A stretch of 64,000 bases of DNA from Symsagittifera roscoffensis. Its lineage: Eukaryota > Xenacoelomorpha > Acoela > Convolutidae. The stretch covers positions 2,978,001 to 3,042,000 of the forward strand of contig NC_087067.1 of NCBI RefSeq assembly GCF_963678635.1. Reading direction: 5' to 3'. Below are positions 1 to 10,989 of this stretch, piece by piece (position 1 is the stretch's first letter; every line of letters starts with the position of its first letter). A program made the position numbers and the translations under genes. Under the pieces are notes generated by a model that did not search any database, was not told where the DNA came from, and was given only the letters and a program-made list of their open reading frames with translations.

Positions 1-1080
1 TCCAAGGATGAGCCTTGATGATCTGATTTTAAATTTAAGTGAAATTAAGTTTAAAATGATTTAAATTTGTGCAGAAAAAACATTTAGTGTTTTTGTAATA
101 TTAGTGAGCTTATGAATGCTGTTATGTTTAGGTGATGAAGCTGGAACAACAGGATGATTTATGATTACTAACCATTTATTGTCATGCTACTAATTTTTAT
201 TTTGATTTTTCAATAAATATTTTTCAAACATGTTTTGTATATTACTGCAGAATTTAGGAGAACGATCTGAGATCTTTTTATCAATCGTTATTGTATATTA
301 ATAATTTTGTTTAGCGCCTGAAATGATTTTGAAGATTGACTTCAATATTTTATGTTTGCAAATGAAAATCTAAATTCATTGCTAGTAGTATTCTAAATAC
401 AAAAGTTTGTGTTGGCTTTTGCCGAACTATCATATAACTATATGGTAAGTTTCTACTTTGTCGTATGTCGTCTCTGGTTCGAGGTCTTCTTGCAATTCCG
501 GGTAGTTCTCTTATCGTTCGGAATATTGGCTTTGATCTATTGAGTCGTAGAGACATTTCGATTAAATTATCGTCGTGTAACATTTTAAAAATGTTTTGTC
601 TAAATTCTAATCTATTTTTGGTTAATTCTAAGCTATTAAGGTCTTGTTCGAGACCTATGGTCGCACCAGATGAGTTATAACCGAAGTGTATAACTCATAG
701 AGTAATTTCGGATAGGGTACACCGTCTGCTCGTCACGCTATCTTATTTTCGGCCGGATAGATTCGTGCAACTTCTTAGTCTAATACCGATCCTAATCTTA
801 CTCGTATACTATCTAGTCTCAGGTTGTTTAACTAGTCTCTGCTAGGCTTAATAGATCTAGGGTATACTGGTTTATTGCGGCTGCTGAAGTTCTCTTGGAG
901 AGGCAACTAATTTCTAAGTTAAATTCAAATCTCTCTGGTGCTGAAATTACAAGTAATTTCAGCCCTTACAAATAAGTGGGTTGTTAGTTAGATGGATCAT
1001 GATTGGTTAATATTAAATACTTTACAGTGGTAAAATATCTAATTTATCCAATCATAAAATGTAGTTTAGATCAGGTTCCA
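1..1080 (-). repeat. Solo LTR of the element A family (inverted)
   Basis: This is the reverse complement of the 5' LTR at 12711-13741. Read on the minus strand it begins TGGAACCTGATC at 1080 and ends CATCCTTGGA at base 1. It may extend left of the window. No retroelement coding sequence flanks it; the EF-hand gene begins at 1477, so it looks like a solo LTR left by LTR-LTR recombination, or the edge of an element lying to the left. Small open frames inside it are not supported as genes. Confidence 0.85.
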
Positions 1081-1406
1081 ACATGATTTAAGTTTCATTT
1101 ACTTGATATTTAAGCTTGTACAGTGTTGTCTGATGAGCTGTACATGGTCAAGCATTTACACTCAAGAATATCATATCCATTATAAAAACTCAAAAAAGGT
1201 AGATTTTAAAAAGTTTTCCGTTCAAATGCTTTTTTGTTAAATGGCGCAACTAATTAAAAGAAAAAAACTGAAAAAGTTCTTCAGTGTGCATATTAATTCC
1301 GCCCGAAAAATAAAATTTCAACATCATGATCTTAAACAGAAACTAATTTGTTTCAAACTGATTGGCTAGAATTAGCCAATCAAATTTCAGCACCATCTCA
1401 AAATAT

Positions 1407-1412
1407 TTTATT
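1407..1412 (-). promoter_or_regulatory. Polyadenylation signal AATAAA for the EF-hand gene
   Basis: The minus strand reads GCGAATAAAATATT about 65 bases after the stop codon at 1477-1479. That is a normal distance for the poly(A) signal of the gene ending there. The motif is common in AT-rich DNA, so the assignment rests on position. Confidence 0.5.
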
Positions 1413-1476
1413 CGCAATTTCGAACATCTAATCATTTGAAACAAAAAGAGTTGAATCTGATTTCAAAATTTGGTTT

Positions 1477-1721
1477 CTAACCTGGGAAGTCATTACTGTT
1501 ATAAGTCTTGTCATGTTTGAATGCTTTATTTTTTCTTTGCCCCTTCGTTTGATCATCAGTCTGCCCCTCCCCTTTTGTGCCCTGTTTGGACTTGGCTCTG
1601 CTCTGTTTGCCCGCATGGTCCCAACAGTCCAGAAACTCCGTCAGACTGATGTGGTCGTCTTTGGTCCGCTCTTTCGCCTTCAGTTTCGTCATCTTTTTCT
1701 TGCTTTTTCCGAATTTGGACG
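1477..1721 (-). CDS. EF-hand gene, terminal exon
   Basis: The acceptor is GAGTTCTTTTTAG and the reading frame ends at TAG (1479-1477). It encodes 80 residues: a Lys-rich segment (KSKKKMTKLKAKERTK), a second EF-like stretch (DDHISLTEFLDCW) and a basic hydrophilic tail. The AATAAA lies about 65 bases downstream. A donor at the very end (CCCAG|GTTAGA) is weak, so a terminal exon is preferred. Confidence 0.6.
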
Positions 1722-4700
1722 CTAAAAAGAACTCAGACCTCACTCTAATTGTCGAGAAATGCTGGTTTTTAGATGTCCATTTTGAAAGTGTCCTTCAAAT
1801 TTAAGAACCAAGCATTCGTCTAATATGCTCCAATAAAAATTTCATAAACTTTTTTTGTGAGGTTTTATTCACTATATAAAAAAAGAGATGTTCAACTTGT
1901 TACGGACAACCAATGAAGCGTCATGAATACAAAACATGTCATGGTTTAAGAGCAGATTTAGGTTTTCCTTCCTATTTTATCAGGTCGATCAGACTGATTT
2001 TCCGATCAAATTTTCTAAAGAAAATGTTTTTTTTGGCAGTTTTTGCACGGCTTTAACCAAAAAAATCTTCTTAGCCTCACATTTAGTAACATTGGCGAAA
2101 ATTTGCCTTCAGAAAAAAAGCTCCCCCTTCTATCCCCTTAATCCGCTACTGCTATGGTTCTAAATATTCTTCCGGGTGTAAAAAGACAAAAAATATTAAC
2201 AACCATGTAGTATCATTTCTCGCTTAAAACTTCAAAATCAGTATGGCTACTCGCAGTTAAGAATTTTGCATTTCGTACTTTTACATTTCGAAAGCAAGTG
2301 TCTTGTTATCAGGAACTAGACTTTTTTCCGTAGAAACAACTTTTCTTCACATTTGTAAGAAATTGATGTTGCTTTTTTATCGATCCATAGCAACTTCCAA
2401 GCCCCTTCCCACTTTTAGCTTGTCATTCACCCATGGTTTGAAATTCAAACTTTCGTGGATCTATTTTTTTTCTTTTTTTTTCACTTTTTTTCGCTTTCAG
2501 TTTTTTTTGTTTTTGTTGTATCGCTGTGTTTAATGTTGTCGCTGTGAACTCTTCTGTGTTTAATTTTGTCTTACCAATCTCGTCCTCTGTGATCTTTCCA
2601 TCCCCGTTGGTGTCTATTTCCGCATAGCTGCTAACCCCCCAGAAGAAGCGAGGGTGACTCACCTCCTCAAGCAGCAACTTCTTATACTCGTGATACAACA
2701 CTGGACCCGACAGCACTTCGTTGATCAACAGCGAAAACCTGAACAGACAGAAAGTTGACCAAATCTGAACAATCAAAAGTTGTCTTAGCTTTTGAGCAAA
2801 AGAAAAAAAAAATTTTCGTGTTAAAACTTAGCATCAGAAAATTAATTTGTTCGATTTAAAAGACGTCGGTAAATGCAATTTTTATTTCAACTTTTCAGAC
2901 TTAGCTTTTTCTCGCAAAAATACTAGATGCAGGAATTGGTGGTTTCTGCGATTCGCAGATGATCTAAGAAAGGCCATCTAGCCTGTCTAAGCATTGTCCG
3001 TTTCTCTTATTTCCCCACACTCCAGACTGAGTTATTTGTTGAGCGAAGCTTTTTTTTGCGACTCAAGGCCGTTTTTTTGCCTCTAGAGCTTTCCCGTGGT
3101 ACCACTATTGCAGTCGTAACTGGTCAGGCTGTGGTAGACCTGAAGCTAGAGGTCAAGTGAGAGCTCGTCCTCACACGCTATCATTGCCATGGTAGGGTAT
3201 CGGTTAAACGATCTGACGATCTCAAAGTGAATCCTCCAGCCCCCCCCCCCCCCCCCAAATGCTTTGAGAGGATGCTAACTTGTACCCACGCATCTAATAT
3301 TTTCGCAGGTTTCATGACAATTTATCCCTTGCCTTTTTATCGCAGGCGAAGTTATCCCAGTCAAAAATATCTCAGAAGTAAAAATAACCCAGGACCATGT
3401 AGCCCACGCTAATTAAAATATCGCATCTGAGGAATCGAAACAATTTAAATATCGCAAAAAAATAATCAAAGGAATTGAAACCACGACGCCGAAATTGAAC
3501 AAACCGATCAAAGCAATGCTAACTTTTGAAAAAGCGCGTGAAATCAAATTCTGTTCAAAGCGTGAAAATTTCAATGCACGTTTTAATTCTACCAATCTTT
3601 TGACTGTCAAAGCATAAAGATATGACTTTCTAAGCTCACTTGGCAATATAAAGGAATATGACTCTTGGTCAAAAGATCAAACGATCGATTCACGGTGGAT
3701 TAAAAGTTTTAGTTCGAAATCCATAAAAATTGTCCCCAAAACCCCTAAATCCCCCCTGTACTGGGTAACCGATACATGGGGCCTGGGTGAGGGAAAAGGC
3801 AAAATTATTTTCATTTTGGCCTCTATCACCTCCCAAAAAATGGTACCTCTACGATGGCTATAAAGCAAAAATCTTTCTGATTTTTGGAAAATCAATTAAA
3901 AATGCAACAAAATGCCGACAATTTGAGAAAATTATGCCGACAATTTGATAAAATGAAATCTAGGAGAGTGTTAAATGAGCCAGACCTTGAATATAACTTG
4001 TAATATCCGAGTTTTTATAAGAGTTAGCTATCATTCGGACTTTTTCATTGAGTTCTCGGTACTTTTTACGGGTTTGATTGGTGGTACCGCTGGTTGCTTT
4101 CAGAACATTGAACTTCTCGTTGTAAGAATCAAGCTGAATTTTTTCTAAAAACGTATGAATTGAGGGGTGGCTGCCCTGGAAAAGCGACGTAACGCCGTTA
4201 TGTCAGCCTTCAACTGCATTGGTTGTCGTAATGATTCCATAGAGCTGGGGGGAACTAAGGGTCACGCTGCTGTCGACCAATTGTTTCTCATTTAACATAA
4301 GTCTTCTGGAAATATGATGCGAGCTCGTCAATTTTCTCGAGGATATCAGTTGGAATGTCAACCTGATTGCCAAATTGGCAAATTTAGTCTGTGATAAGAG
4401 TAAACGCAGATTCGACATCTGAGAAAAGAACAAAACTTAAAGCTGGGATCATTTTTAAGATTAAGGCTAGCTTAGCGTTGTTTTCATAGGTTTTTTCAGA
4501 CCTAACTCTGAAAGCTTGCGATAAAAGCTTTGGCATAAATGAAAGTAGCAACCTTTGATTTCAGTTTTATATAGGGACGAACATGCGTTTAAGGCAGCTT
4601 GTTCGAAGTCAAAGTGAATTTTTTTGGGTACGATGTCTCCAATAAGGCTAATCAGGGCTTCAAGAAACCTTTTATGAGTGGAATCCTTCTTGTTGCTAAG

Positions 4701-7227
4701 CAAAGCGTAAACGCAGGGGGATAGAAGCCGCCAATCTGGATATGTACTGGGTAAAATTGATAAAACTAAGCCGGACATATCTTGAAGGTTCCATCACAAA
4801 GCCAAACTTTGCTATGAATGCGAAGAGCATTTAAATTTTGCATGTCACCGAGAATAAGGAATCGCTCACTGTCTTCTTTTCCGCTATCATGTAGACAAAA
4901 AGGTAAATATTTGTCGTTAATGTCTAAGTGACGGTCGGTGGATGAAATCACTTCGAGTGGTCCTTGCATTTTGTTTCTATTGAGGGTTCTTGTCAGAGCT
5001 GCACGTGAAAGAAGTGAAAGCTGAATTGCCGGATTATTGTTCACAGTCTTGAGGCTAGCTTCTATCAACTGGTTGTTTACAGGATTGATTAGCAATTTTG
5101 CTGTTTTTTTTTCAGCTGACTAACCAGCTGCCTTGCTTCTACGCGACCGGGGTTATACTCATGGCTGTGCTCGTTATTAAACGAAATAATGAAATTGTCG
5201 CAAGTTATTAGAGTCATTGGGCATTTATGTGAACGCCATTTTGCACAACGCCAGTGAGTGGTAGATTTAGTGTCTCGCTTTTTAGTGAACTCGTGTCCGT
5301 CCAAGATAAGCAACGTTTTGCCTTGTTGAGTTTTACCGTAGATAAATTCTGTCATATTGGTGTTCATTGTATTGGTGCTATGTGTTTAATGATATGTCTT
5401 TGCGTTGTGTTTTATTATCAAATTTTTCTCAATTGTGACTCCATTAACAGTTTGAAAAATAATATTTAATCCCTAGAAAAGAGTCTTTTACCATTCTCAC
5501 TATCTCTATATGGCGTCTTGAAATAGTTGAGGCGGTTGAATTAAATCTCTTTTTAATTGCGATATAGATAAATGCACCAATCTTTGGTAATCTATATCAT
5601 AAATTAATTTTTAATCCTCTATGGGATATTTCAATTGACGTGGGCTATTTTGGTATGGGCTATTGTATCCATTGGGATACATTGTTATGGGATGTTTTGC
5701 AATGGGATACTTTCGTATGGGATACTTTGTCCTGTCACCATTTTCGCAAGGGCAAGCTTAATTTAAAAAAAAAATTTAAAAAGTTTGTCCACGTTTTTTC
5801 AATCGAAAAAATTAGTTTTCTGAAATAAAGTTTAACAAAAAAATCTTATTTTCTTCAAAAGTTAGCGCAAATATAAATAAAATGTGCCAAAACTGTAACA
5901 TTTACGCCGATTATATGAACAGTTTACCAAAGTTGCACTTTATGGCTGGCGCTTTCCATTTATTGGCATTTTTGCGGATCGGATTTGAAGCTAAAATAGA
6001 ATACCTCTCAGAGTCTTCTGGAATGGTGAATGTGTTTCGGAGTATGAAAATATACTCTTCCACGAAGTCCCGAAATACCACGTTCTCATGATCACAATAC
6101 GCTTCTACAAAAACAGAAAGCTAAGTTATTAGAAATTTAAAAAAAAAACAGTTTCCCAACAACTTGGTTACTTTGTAAATGAAACTTTAACTTCGGAGAG
6201 AAGGAAAATTAGCCGAATATGACTATATATCGAAATACGCTTCTGAAAAAAAACATCTTGGTTTAGTTGCGTTTTAAAGTTCTCAAAAATGGTGAATTTT
6301 TCGTAAAAGTTTTCAAGGATCCAACAAGGGGCGCATCTAGAATTTTCCCGAGGGGTGGGGGCGGTAGGAGCGGATTTTCAAAATTTTTTGGACCGATGAT
6401 TAATTTTCTGAGCTCTCTCAAATCACTATAAAGATCGTTTTTCACCCCAAAATTCACCCCCACCTACCTTTGAAGTGAGGAAGTGTTTTTCTATTCTGTG
6501 AGTAAATGTTTCTAATCTCATCCACAATCTGAATTCTCTCCACTCCCGGGAAATCCAATTCGGTGAATCTAAGCTCGAACGAAATGGAATTTTCCGATGA
6601 TGTAATCGAACTCATTTCAGCTGCGTCGTTCTTGTGAAACAAACTGAAACTTTCGCCTCCGTCCGTAGCTTTTTCTCCAAAATTTGCTGATTTATGGTGT
6701 GAAAAATCAACTTTGTTCAAACGTTTATTAATTTGGTTTGTCGTGGTGTTGTTTTCAACGGCGTTTGACGATGCTATGGCCAAGTTTTCTTGTATAATGC
6801 TATCAGAGGCTTTTACTTCATTTTCGTCATTGCTACAGTTTGTTTGATTCATTTTCATGTCTTCGCTCACGGCAAAACTGTATTCTTTGGTAATTTTCAA
6901 ATCATCATTACTTCGGTTTTCGTCGTTTTCAAAACTATTTTCGTTGGTCTGATTTTTCGTTTGACTGCAAGTGGCTTTCTCGGCATTGTCCTCAAAAGTG
7001 ATATTTTCTTCGGTAGTTTCATTTGGCAATTCTTCATTTGAAGTATGGATTTGCAGATTACCAGAATCATTTTTTGCTGCATCAGTTTCTGCAGCAATGA
7101 AATCGGAGTTATTTGGAGTTGTTTCAGGATTATTTGGATTATCTTCTGAATGTTTTGTGTTTCCTTGACAGTATGATTGTTCTTCAGTAGTTTCAAGTGC
7201 AGTTGGATCCAGTGTTTCTGGATCCAT
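1477..7227 (-). CDS. Four-exon host gene encoding an EF-hand protein, 422 aa
   Basis: Exons on the minus strand are 7227-6468, 6104-6005, 2738-2575 and 1721-1477. Junction phases agree (1/1, 2/2, 1/1) and the total is 1,269 bases, exactly 422 codons plus stop. Donors read AAAG|GTAGGT, GAGAG|GTATTC and ATTG|GTAAGA. Acceptors end TTTTTGTAG, TCTGTTCAG and TTCTTTTTAG. The first ~190 residues are acidic, rich in Asn, Thr and Glu, and probably disordered. The last ~180 are folded-looking, with one canonical EF-hand loop (DTNGDGKITEDE), degenerate EF-like segments on either side, and a Lys-rich stretch after it. Calcium binding is inferred from the loop. I do not recognise the family. This is the best-supported host gene here. 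The second intron (about 3.3 kb) hosts a MULE, the first a MITE fragment. Confidence 0.72.
2575..2738 (-). CDS. EF-hand gene, third exon with calcium-binding loop
   Basis: The acceptor is CTTTCTGTCTGTTCAG and the donor ATTG|GTAAGA. The encoded DTNGDGKITEDEI fits the canonical 12-residue loop, with acidic or polar groups at positions 1, 3, 5 and 12, Gly at 6 and Ile at 8. A 35-nt GTGAGT...CAG stretch inside the exon looks like a mini-intron, but removing it would destroy the EF-hand frame. Confidence 0.75.
3912..3954. repeat. Two-copy 22-bp direct repeat
   Basis: ATGCCGACAATTTGAGAAAATT is followed directly by a near-identical copy, just beyond the 3' end of the MULE transposase. It may be part of the transposon's end. 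Confidence 0.6.
3960..5367 (-). pseudogene. FLYWCH-type Mutator-like (MULE) transposase, decayed
   Basis: At 5367-5089 the minus strand encodes a FLYWCH zinc finger (FIYGKTQQGKTLLILDGHEF ... HWRCAKWRSHKC ... HSHEY). At 5095-4766 and 4778-4467 it encodes the MULE catalytic core: a first-Asp block (VWLCDGTFKICPA), a second-Asp block (KKIHFDFEQAALNACSS) and GCYFHLCQSFYRKL. The C-terminal part runs 4433-3960. The frame shifts at a nine-T run (5104-5112) and again near 4770, and a TGA stops it near 4200, just after NAVEG. FLYWCH plus MULE is typical of Phantom-type animal Mutator elements. Several breaks make it inactive. Terminal inverted repeats were not identified. It lies inside intron 2 of the EF-hand gene, on the same strand. 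Confidence 0.82.
5641..5728. repeat. Short imperfect tandem repeat (TATGGGATAC)
   Basis: Several copies of a TATGGGATAC/TTGGGATAC core follow one another at about 15-25 base intervals. It is intronic to the EF-hand gene. The small open frame across it is a by-product. Confidence 0.6.
6005..6104 (-). CDS. EF-hand gene, second exon (100 bp)
   Basis: The acceptor is the pyrimidine-rich CTTTCTGTTTTTGTAG and the donor GAGAG|GTATTC. It encodes about 33 residues, including the aromatic helix VVFRDFVEEYIF, which resembles the exiting helix of an EF-hand. An alternative donor at 5927 (G|GTAAAC) would extend the exon but give the wrong phase for the next exon, so the shorter form is preferred. Confidence 0.65.
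6325..6394 (-). mobile_element. Fragment of a hAT MITE
   Basis: CAAGGGGCGCATCTAG followed by a G-rich run and CGGATTTTCAAAATTTTTTGG matches the right end, reverse-complemented, of the complete MITE at 32977-33327. It is truncated and sits in intron 1 of the EF-hand gene. Confidence 0.6.
6468..7227 (-). CDS. EF-hand gene, first coding exon
   Basis: It begins at ATG (7227-7225, MDPETLDPTALE) and runs 253 codons plus one base to the donor AAAG|GTAGGT at 6467. It is low-complexity and acidic, then ends with a more ordered block (ELRFTELDFPGVERIQIVDE). No acceptor is obvious just upstream of the ATG, so it is taken as the start exon; a 5' non-coding exon is possible. Confidence 0.7.
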
Positions 7228-8899
7228 GCCTATGTGAAGGTCTATTCTAAATTTAATATCAAAACAAAATCGTTTTTTTTTTCCTCACAACAACATAACA
7301 GTTATGGAATTTTGACTCGCTGCTACAAAAGAAGCACGTGCGGCTGATTACAGAACGTTCAGAAACAACGAAAATGGAAAAGTAGGAAAACGTGATCACG
7401 CATTGCTTTTTAGCAAAATAAAGGTCGGTCAATTTTAAAGGAAATCAAAAAACGGGGTAGTTGATTTGAGTTTCAAAGTCAACCCTCATGTCACCGACCA
7501 TCTACTGAAGATTATTTGGAATTTAATTTGAAAATTTTGAATTTTAGTTCAATTATCATCCAGAGTTAACAAAAAAAGCATACAATTTTCTCGCTATGGC
7601 CCATATATAGAAAGTACCATACAAAAGCCATACAAAAGTTGCGAGAAAACTGTATGACTAGTTTTCTAGCATATAAGAGAATGTTAAACTCCGTAATAAA
7701 ACATAATATTTTTCTATAACATTTTTTTTATCATAAAATGGAATTGTTGATTTAGCATTTTTCCATAAAAGAAAACAATAAATTTTGTAATCCAACGGTT
7801 TTATATAATCAACAGGAAAAATTGAATAGTTTGCAGTGAAATATAGCGGCGAAAATTCGGCAATGAAACAAAGCAAACGTTTAATGAATGAACTTTTTTA
7901 ATCGATTTTTTCTATCCAGCAAGTTTTTGCTCTACGGAGATATATCAAAATAATTAGAATCACCGGAGAAATTTTTTAAATAAAAAAATGGTCATTAGTG
8001 AGCAAGTGATAATAAAGAGCACTTCAATTATTGCAAAAACGAAGCAATAGCTTGAAATGTAGGATGTGTACCAGCTATACAGCATATTTCTAACGATTGT
8101 GTCCTGTAAGATGCTCAGGTGATTTTCTAAATATACTCGATTTGCGGTCTGTTTTATTTCAAGAATAATGAAAGATTGAAAAGAAAAACTTTTCGAGAAT
8201 ATTTTTTCTCTTTTTTAATTTCAATTTAGTTCATAAAATACTTCTCTACGCAAAATATAGAGATTATAAAGTCAATTTAGAGATTATAAGATCAACAAAA
8301 AATTGACCCAAAAACTATGATGAGACTGAGATAAAATTGCAAGCAATAATTAGAAACTCGAATTTTAATAGTATTTTTTAAAACAACAACACCCTCTTAA
8401 AACAACAACACTCCCCTTTTCTTGCAACCTCCTTTCAAATGCCCAACACAACGTAGTAATTGCTAAAGCCGACAATCACACAATTCGTTCCAGAAACAAT
8501 TAAATTTTTAGCCTACAAAAAAATCGACAATTCGGGACTCTTCAGAGTTTTTGATCCTTCTCAATTTTTTCTCTTGCCACAACAATTTCCATCAATCAAT
8601 CAGATTCCATCGCGACTTCCCCGGGGCCAGCTTTTATTAGACAAAACAGAAACCCCCCCACCCCCACAGAGTGTATCGAGGCCCATCAAAGTTTAGTCAT
8701 CCAATCTTTTCACTGATGCGGTGATTGTCAAACTACTATCATTTTCCCATCAAATATTAAACCAATCAAATTTTCGGGCGATCCGGCAATTATGATACAT
8801 ACCTGCAACTCTAATAAGGTAAATCGAAGCACTCGATAAACTGGCCCATCATTTTTTTGTCACTCAATCTGACTGTGATGAAGATACATACTAAAACAC
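7228..8899. other. Non-coding stretch upstream of the EF-hand gene
   Basis: It is AT-rich. I see no open frame with coding character, no RNA gene and no terminal repeats. It presumably contains the promoter of the minus-strand EF-hand gene near 7228-7400, but no clear TATA or initiator can be singled out. Confidence 0.5.
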
Positions 8900-8984
8900 A
8901 ACACAATTATGCAATACAATTATGCAATACAGTAAATCATTGTACAATTATGCAACACAATTATGCAATACAGTAAATCATTGT
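8900..8984. repeat. Small tandem repeat (ACACAATTATGCAATACAG)
   Basis: A unit ACACAATTATGCAATAC...AGTAAATCATTGT occurs twice, the first copy with an internal duplication of AATTATGCAATAC. A short local expansion with no gene. Confidence 0.75.
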
Positions 8985-9347
8985 GAATTTGAATCAAATG
9001 CCAAAAAAATTCCAGAAAATTCCAGATGCAGTATCAAGTTTTCTATCAAAAATTCGCTCAACCGACTGATGGTTTGAAAAATTGCAGATCTCAGCTCACA
9101 AGGAAAAGTTAAATTTACCCAAAAAATCCAAAGAAAACAAAAAATTATTAGATCACGAATCGTCTTACCAAAAAAAATTGGACGCATGCTACAATTTGAC
9201 GCACACGATTGTTTAAATGAATTAAAAGGCATCCAATAAGAAATCTTGGCTTCAAGTTTTCATCATACTGTTTTCAAGTCTTCAGATATTAGCCACGAAA
9301 TCAAATAAATTACAATCAAGACTCCCGGGTTGACCTCCATAGATAAA

Positions 9348-9660
9348 AATGATAATCATACAATTCCATAAACTAAGTCTATGAAAAAATACTAATCATA
9401 CAAATTTCATACATTTTGCTAAAATGGTGTCCATTGAACTTGCGAACAACTTTTCGCTTGTTTTGGCATAAAGTTCGGTGTATCGTACTAAATAAAAAAA
9501 GAACTTTTTGTCAAAAAAATGCTAATCATACAATTTCCATATATGAAAATAATTACTAATCATAGACCTTTCATGCAAATTTCTGTAATTATGGAATTGC
9601 ATGAAAAGTGTATGATTAGCATTTTTCCATATATGAAAATTGTACGACTAGAGTTTTTGG
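9348..9660. repeat. AT-rich block of direct and inverted TAATCATACAA motifs
   Basis: TAATCATACAATTTCATA-like words occur near 9350, 9391, 9521 and 9556. The inverse (TTGCATGAAAAGTGTATGATTAGC) occurs at 9597-9620, so the segment can fold on itself. It may be the remnant of a foldback or MITE-like element. A related CCATACAAAAG word occurs near 7617-7635. Confidence 0.5.
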
Positions 9661-9742
9661 TCAAACCCGGGCTATAGTTATGACTAGGCAAAAATCACCC
9701 CAACAGCAGAGCGCATGTTAGACTTGGTAAACCAGCATGGTT

Positions 9743-9942
9743 NNNNNNNNNNNNNNNNNNNNNNNNNNNNNNNNNNNNNNNNNNNNNNNNNNNNNNNNNN
9801 NNNNNNNNNNNNNNNNNNNNNNNNNNNNNNNNNNNNNNNNNNNNNNNNNNNNNNNNNNNNNNNNNNNNNNNNNNNNNNNNNNNNNNNNNNNNNNNNNNNN
9901 NNNNNNNNNNNNNNNNNNNNNNNNNNNNNNNNNNNNNNNNNN
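9743..9942. other. Assembly gap (200 N)
   Basis: Exactly 200 unknown bases, a conventional placeholder size. Open frames spanning it are artefacts. Confidence 0.99.
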
Positions 9943-9984
9943 AGTTTTTTTTTTACCTTACTTTCATTTATTGTTTAATGATTT

Positions 9985-10330
9985 TTGTTTCGTATCAATT
10001 TGAATTTTTCTAGGCTGCCATAATGATGGAAGCAAATTTTTTTTCAAAAAAAAAATTTGATAAAAACCTGAACCAACGAATCAGCAATTTGTTCCAAACA
10101 CCAATTGAGTGAAACGATCGCACTTTTCAAATAAATGTACCTCTAAAATGTATGCTGACACTTGCAAAAAAGAGACTAAGTACTTTGTTTACCTCGTCAT
10201 TTGCTCAAAACTTCAATTTCACAGGTGATTTTGGAGTCTGGTTAAGTTAAGGAGATTAAAATAGTGTAACATCAATGTTTTTCCTAATTGCTTAATTTTC
10301 GCCGTATAAATTGACATAGGCAAAGATAAG
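9985..10330 (+). repeat. Dispersed repeat, copy 1
   Basis: It aligns with 43670-44010 over about 340 bases. Shared words include CAATGATG/AAATGATGGAAGCAAA-type sequence, CACAGGTGATTTTGGAGTC and TTGCTTAATTTTC-type blocks. It could be an old transposon relic or a decayed duplicated gene, since splice-like TTTCTAG|G and TTTCACAG|GTGATT junctions are kept in both copies. The reading frame is not kept here. Confidence 0.55.
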
Positions 10331-10989
10331 TTCTGGCCTGAAATATTCTTTGAAGAAGATCTTCTAAGAAATTGTATTACAAATTTTACTACCTCTGACT
10401 GTAAATTTTCCTTATCCAGTTGAATTGAAAAGTCAGAATATTCATGGTAAAATTTTTGGATAACGTGCTTTTAGCTTCAAAAATGCAAAAACAGTAACTC
10501 TGAAACTCATCAACGTCCCACAAAAACGAACCCAAATTTTTCAGCTTTTGTTTTCCGACCACATATTGCGCACAATTTTAGTGCTTGACAAGAACTTGCA
10601 ATCATTTTTTTTACCCCAAAAGCAGACACAGACTTTATTGCACATTTTTAAAATGCAATAGCAGGCTAAGACATTTTTTTGTCACTAAAGTTGTTAAGAG
10701 CTCAAGATTTTCAGGCACTTTTTTCTGAACAAAGTTTTTTTAATTGGAGTTGAAATGGCTCTTTACCGTTAAGCTGTAGCTTGTTTTTTTTTCCTGTTTC
10801 CTTTTTAGTTGGTTTTCTATCCTTCGATATTCAAGATGCACCTCTGTGGTTGATTTTTTGAGGAAAACTTTAGAAATTTTTATAAAATAACAGAACTGGA
10901 AGGTTCTGTTTTCACCGCGTTGTTTCTACGTCTCTGTTTTCGTGCAAAAAACGTCTGTTTGCCTCAGCTAAAGTTCGGCTAAATTAACA
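10331..10989. other. Non-coding AT-rich stretch
   Basis: I see no gene, RNA or clear repeat here. Confidence 0.5.

Noticed and set aside
2655-2689. 35-nt GTGAGT...AG mini-intron within the EF-hand exon (minus strand)
   Set aside because: Removing 35 nt would throw the EF-hand loop out of frame.
3236-3258. Poly-C tract
   Set aside because: Simple homopolymer run without flanking transposon ends.
9715-10003. Open frames across the N run
   Set aside because: They exist only because N codons are not counted as stops.
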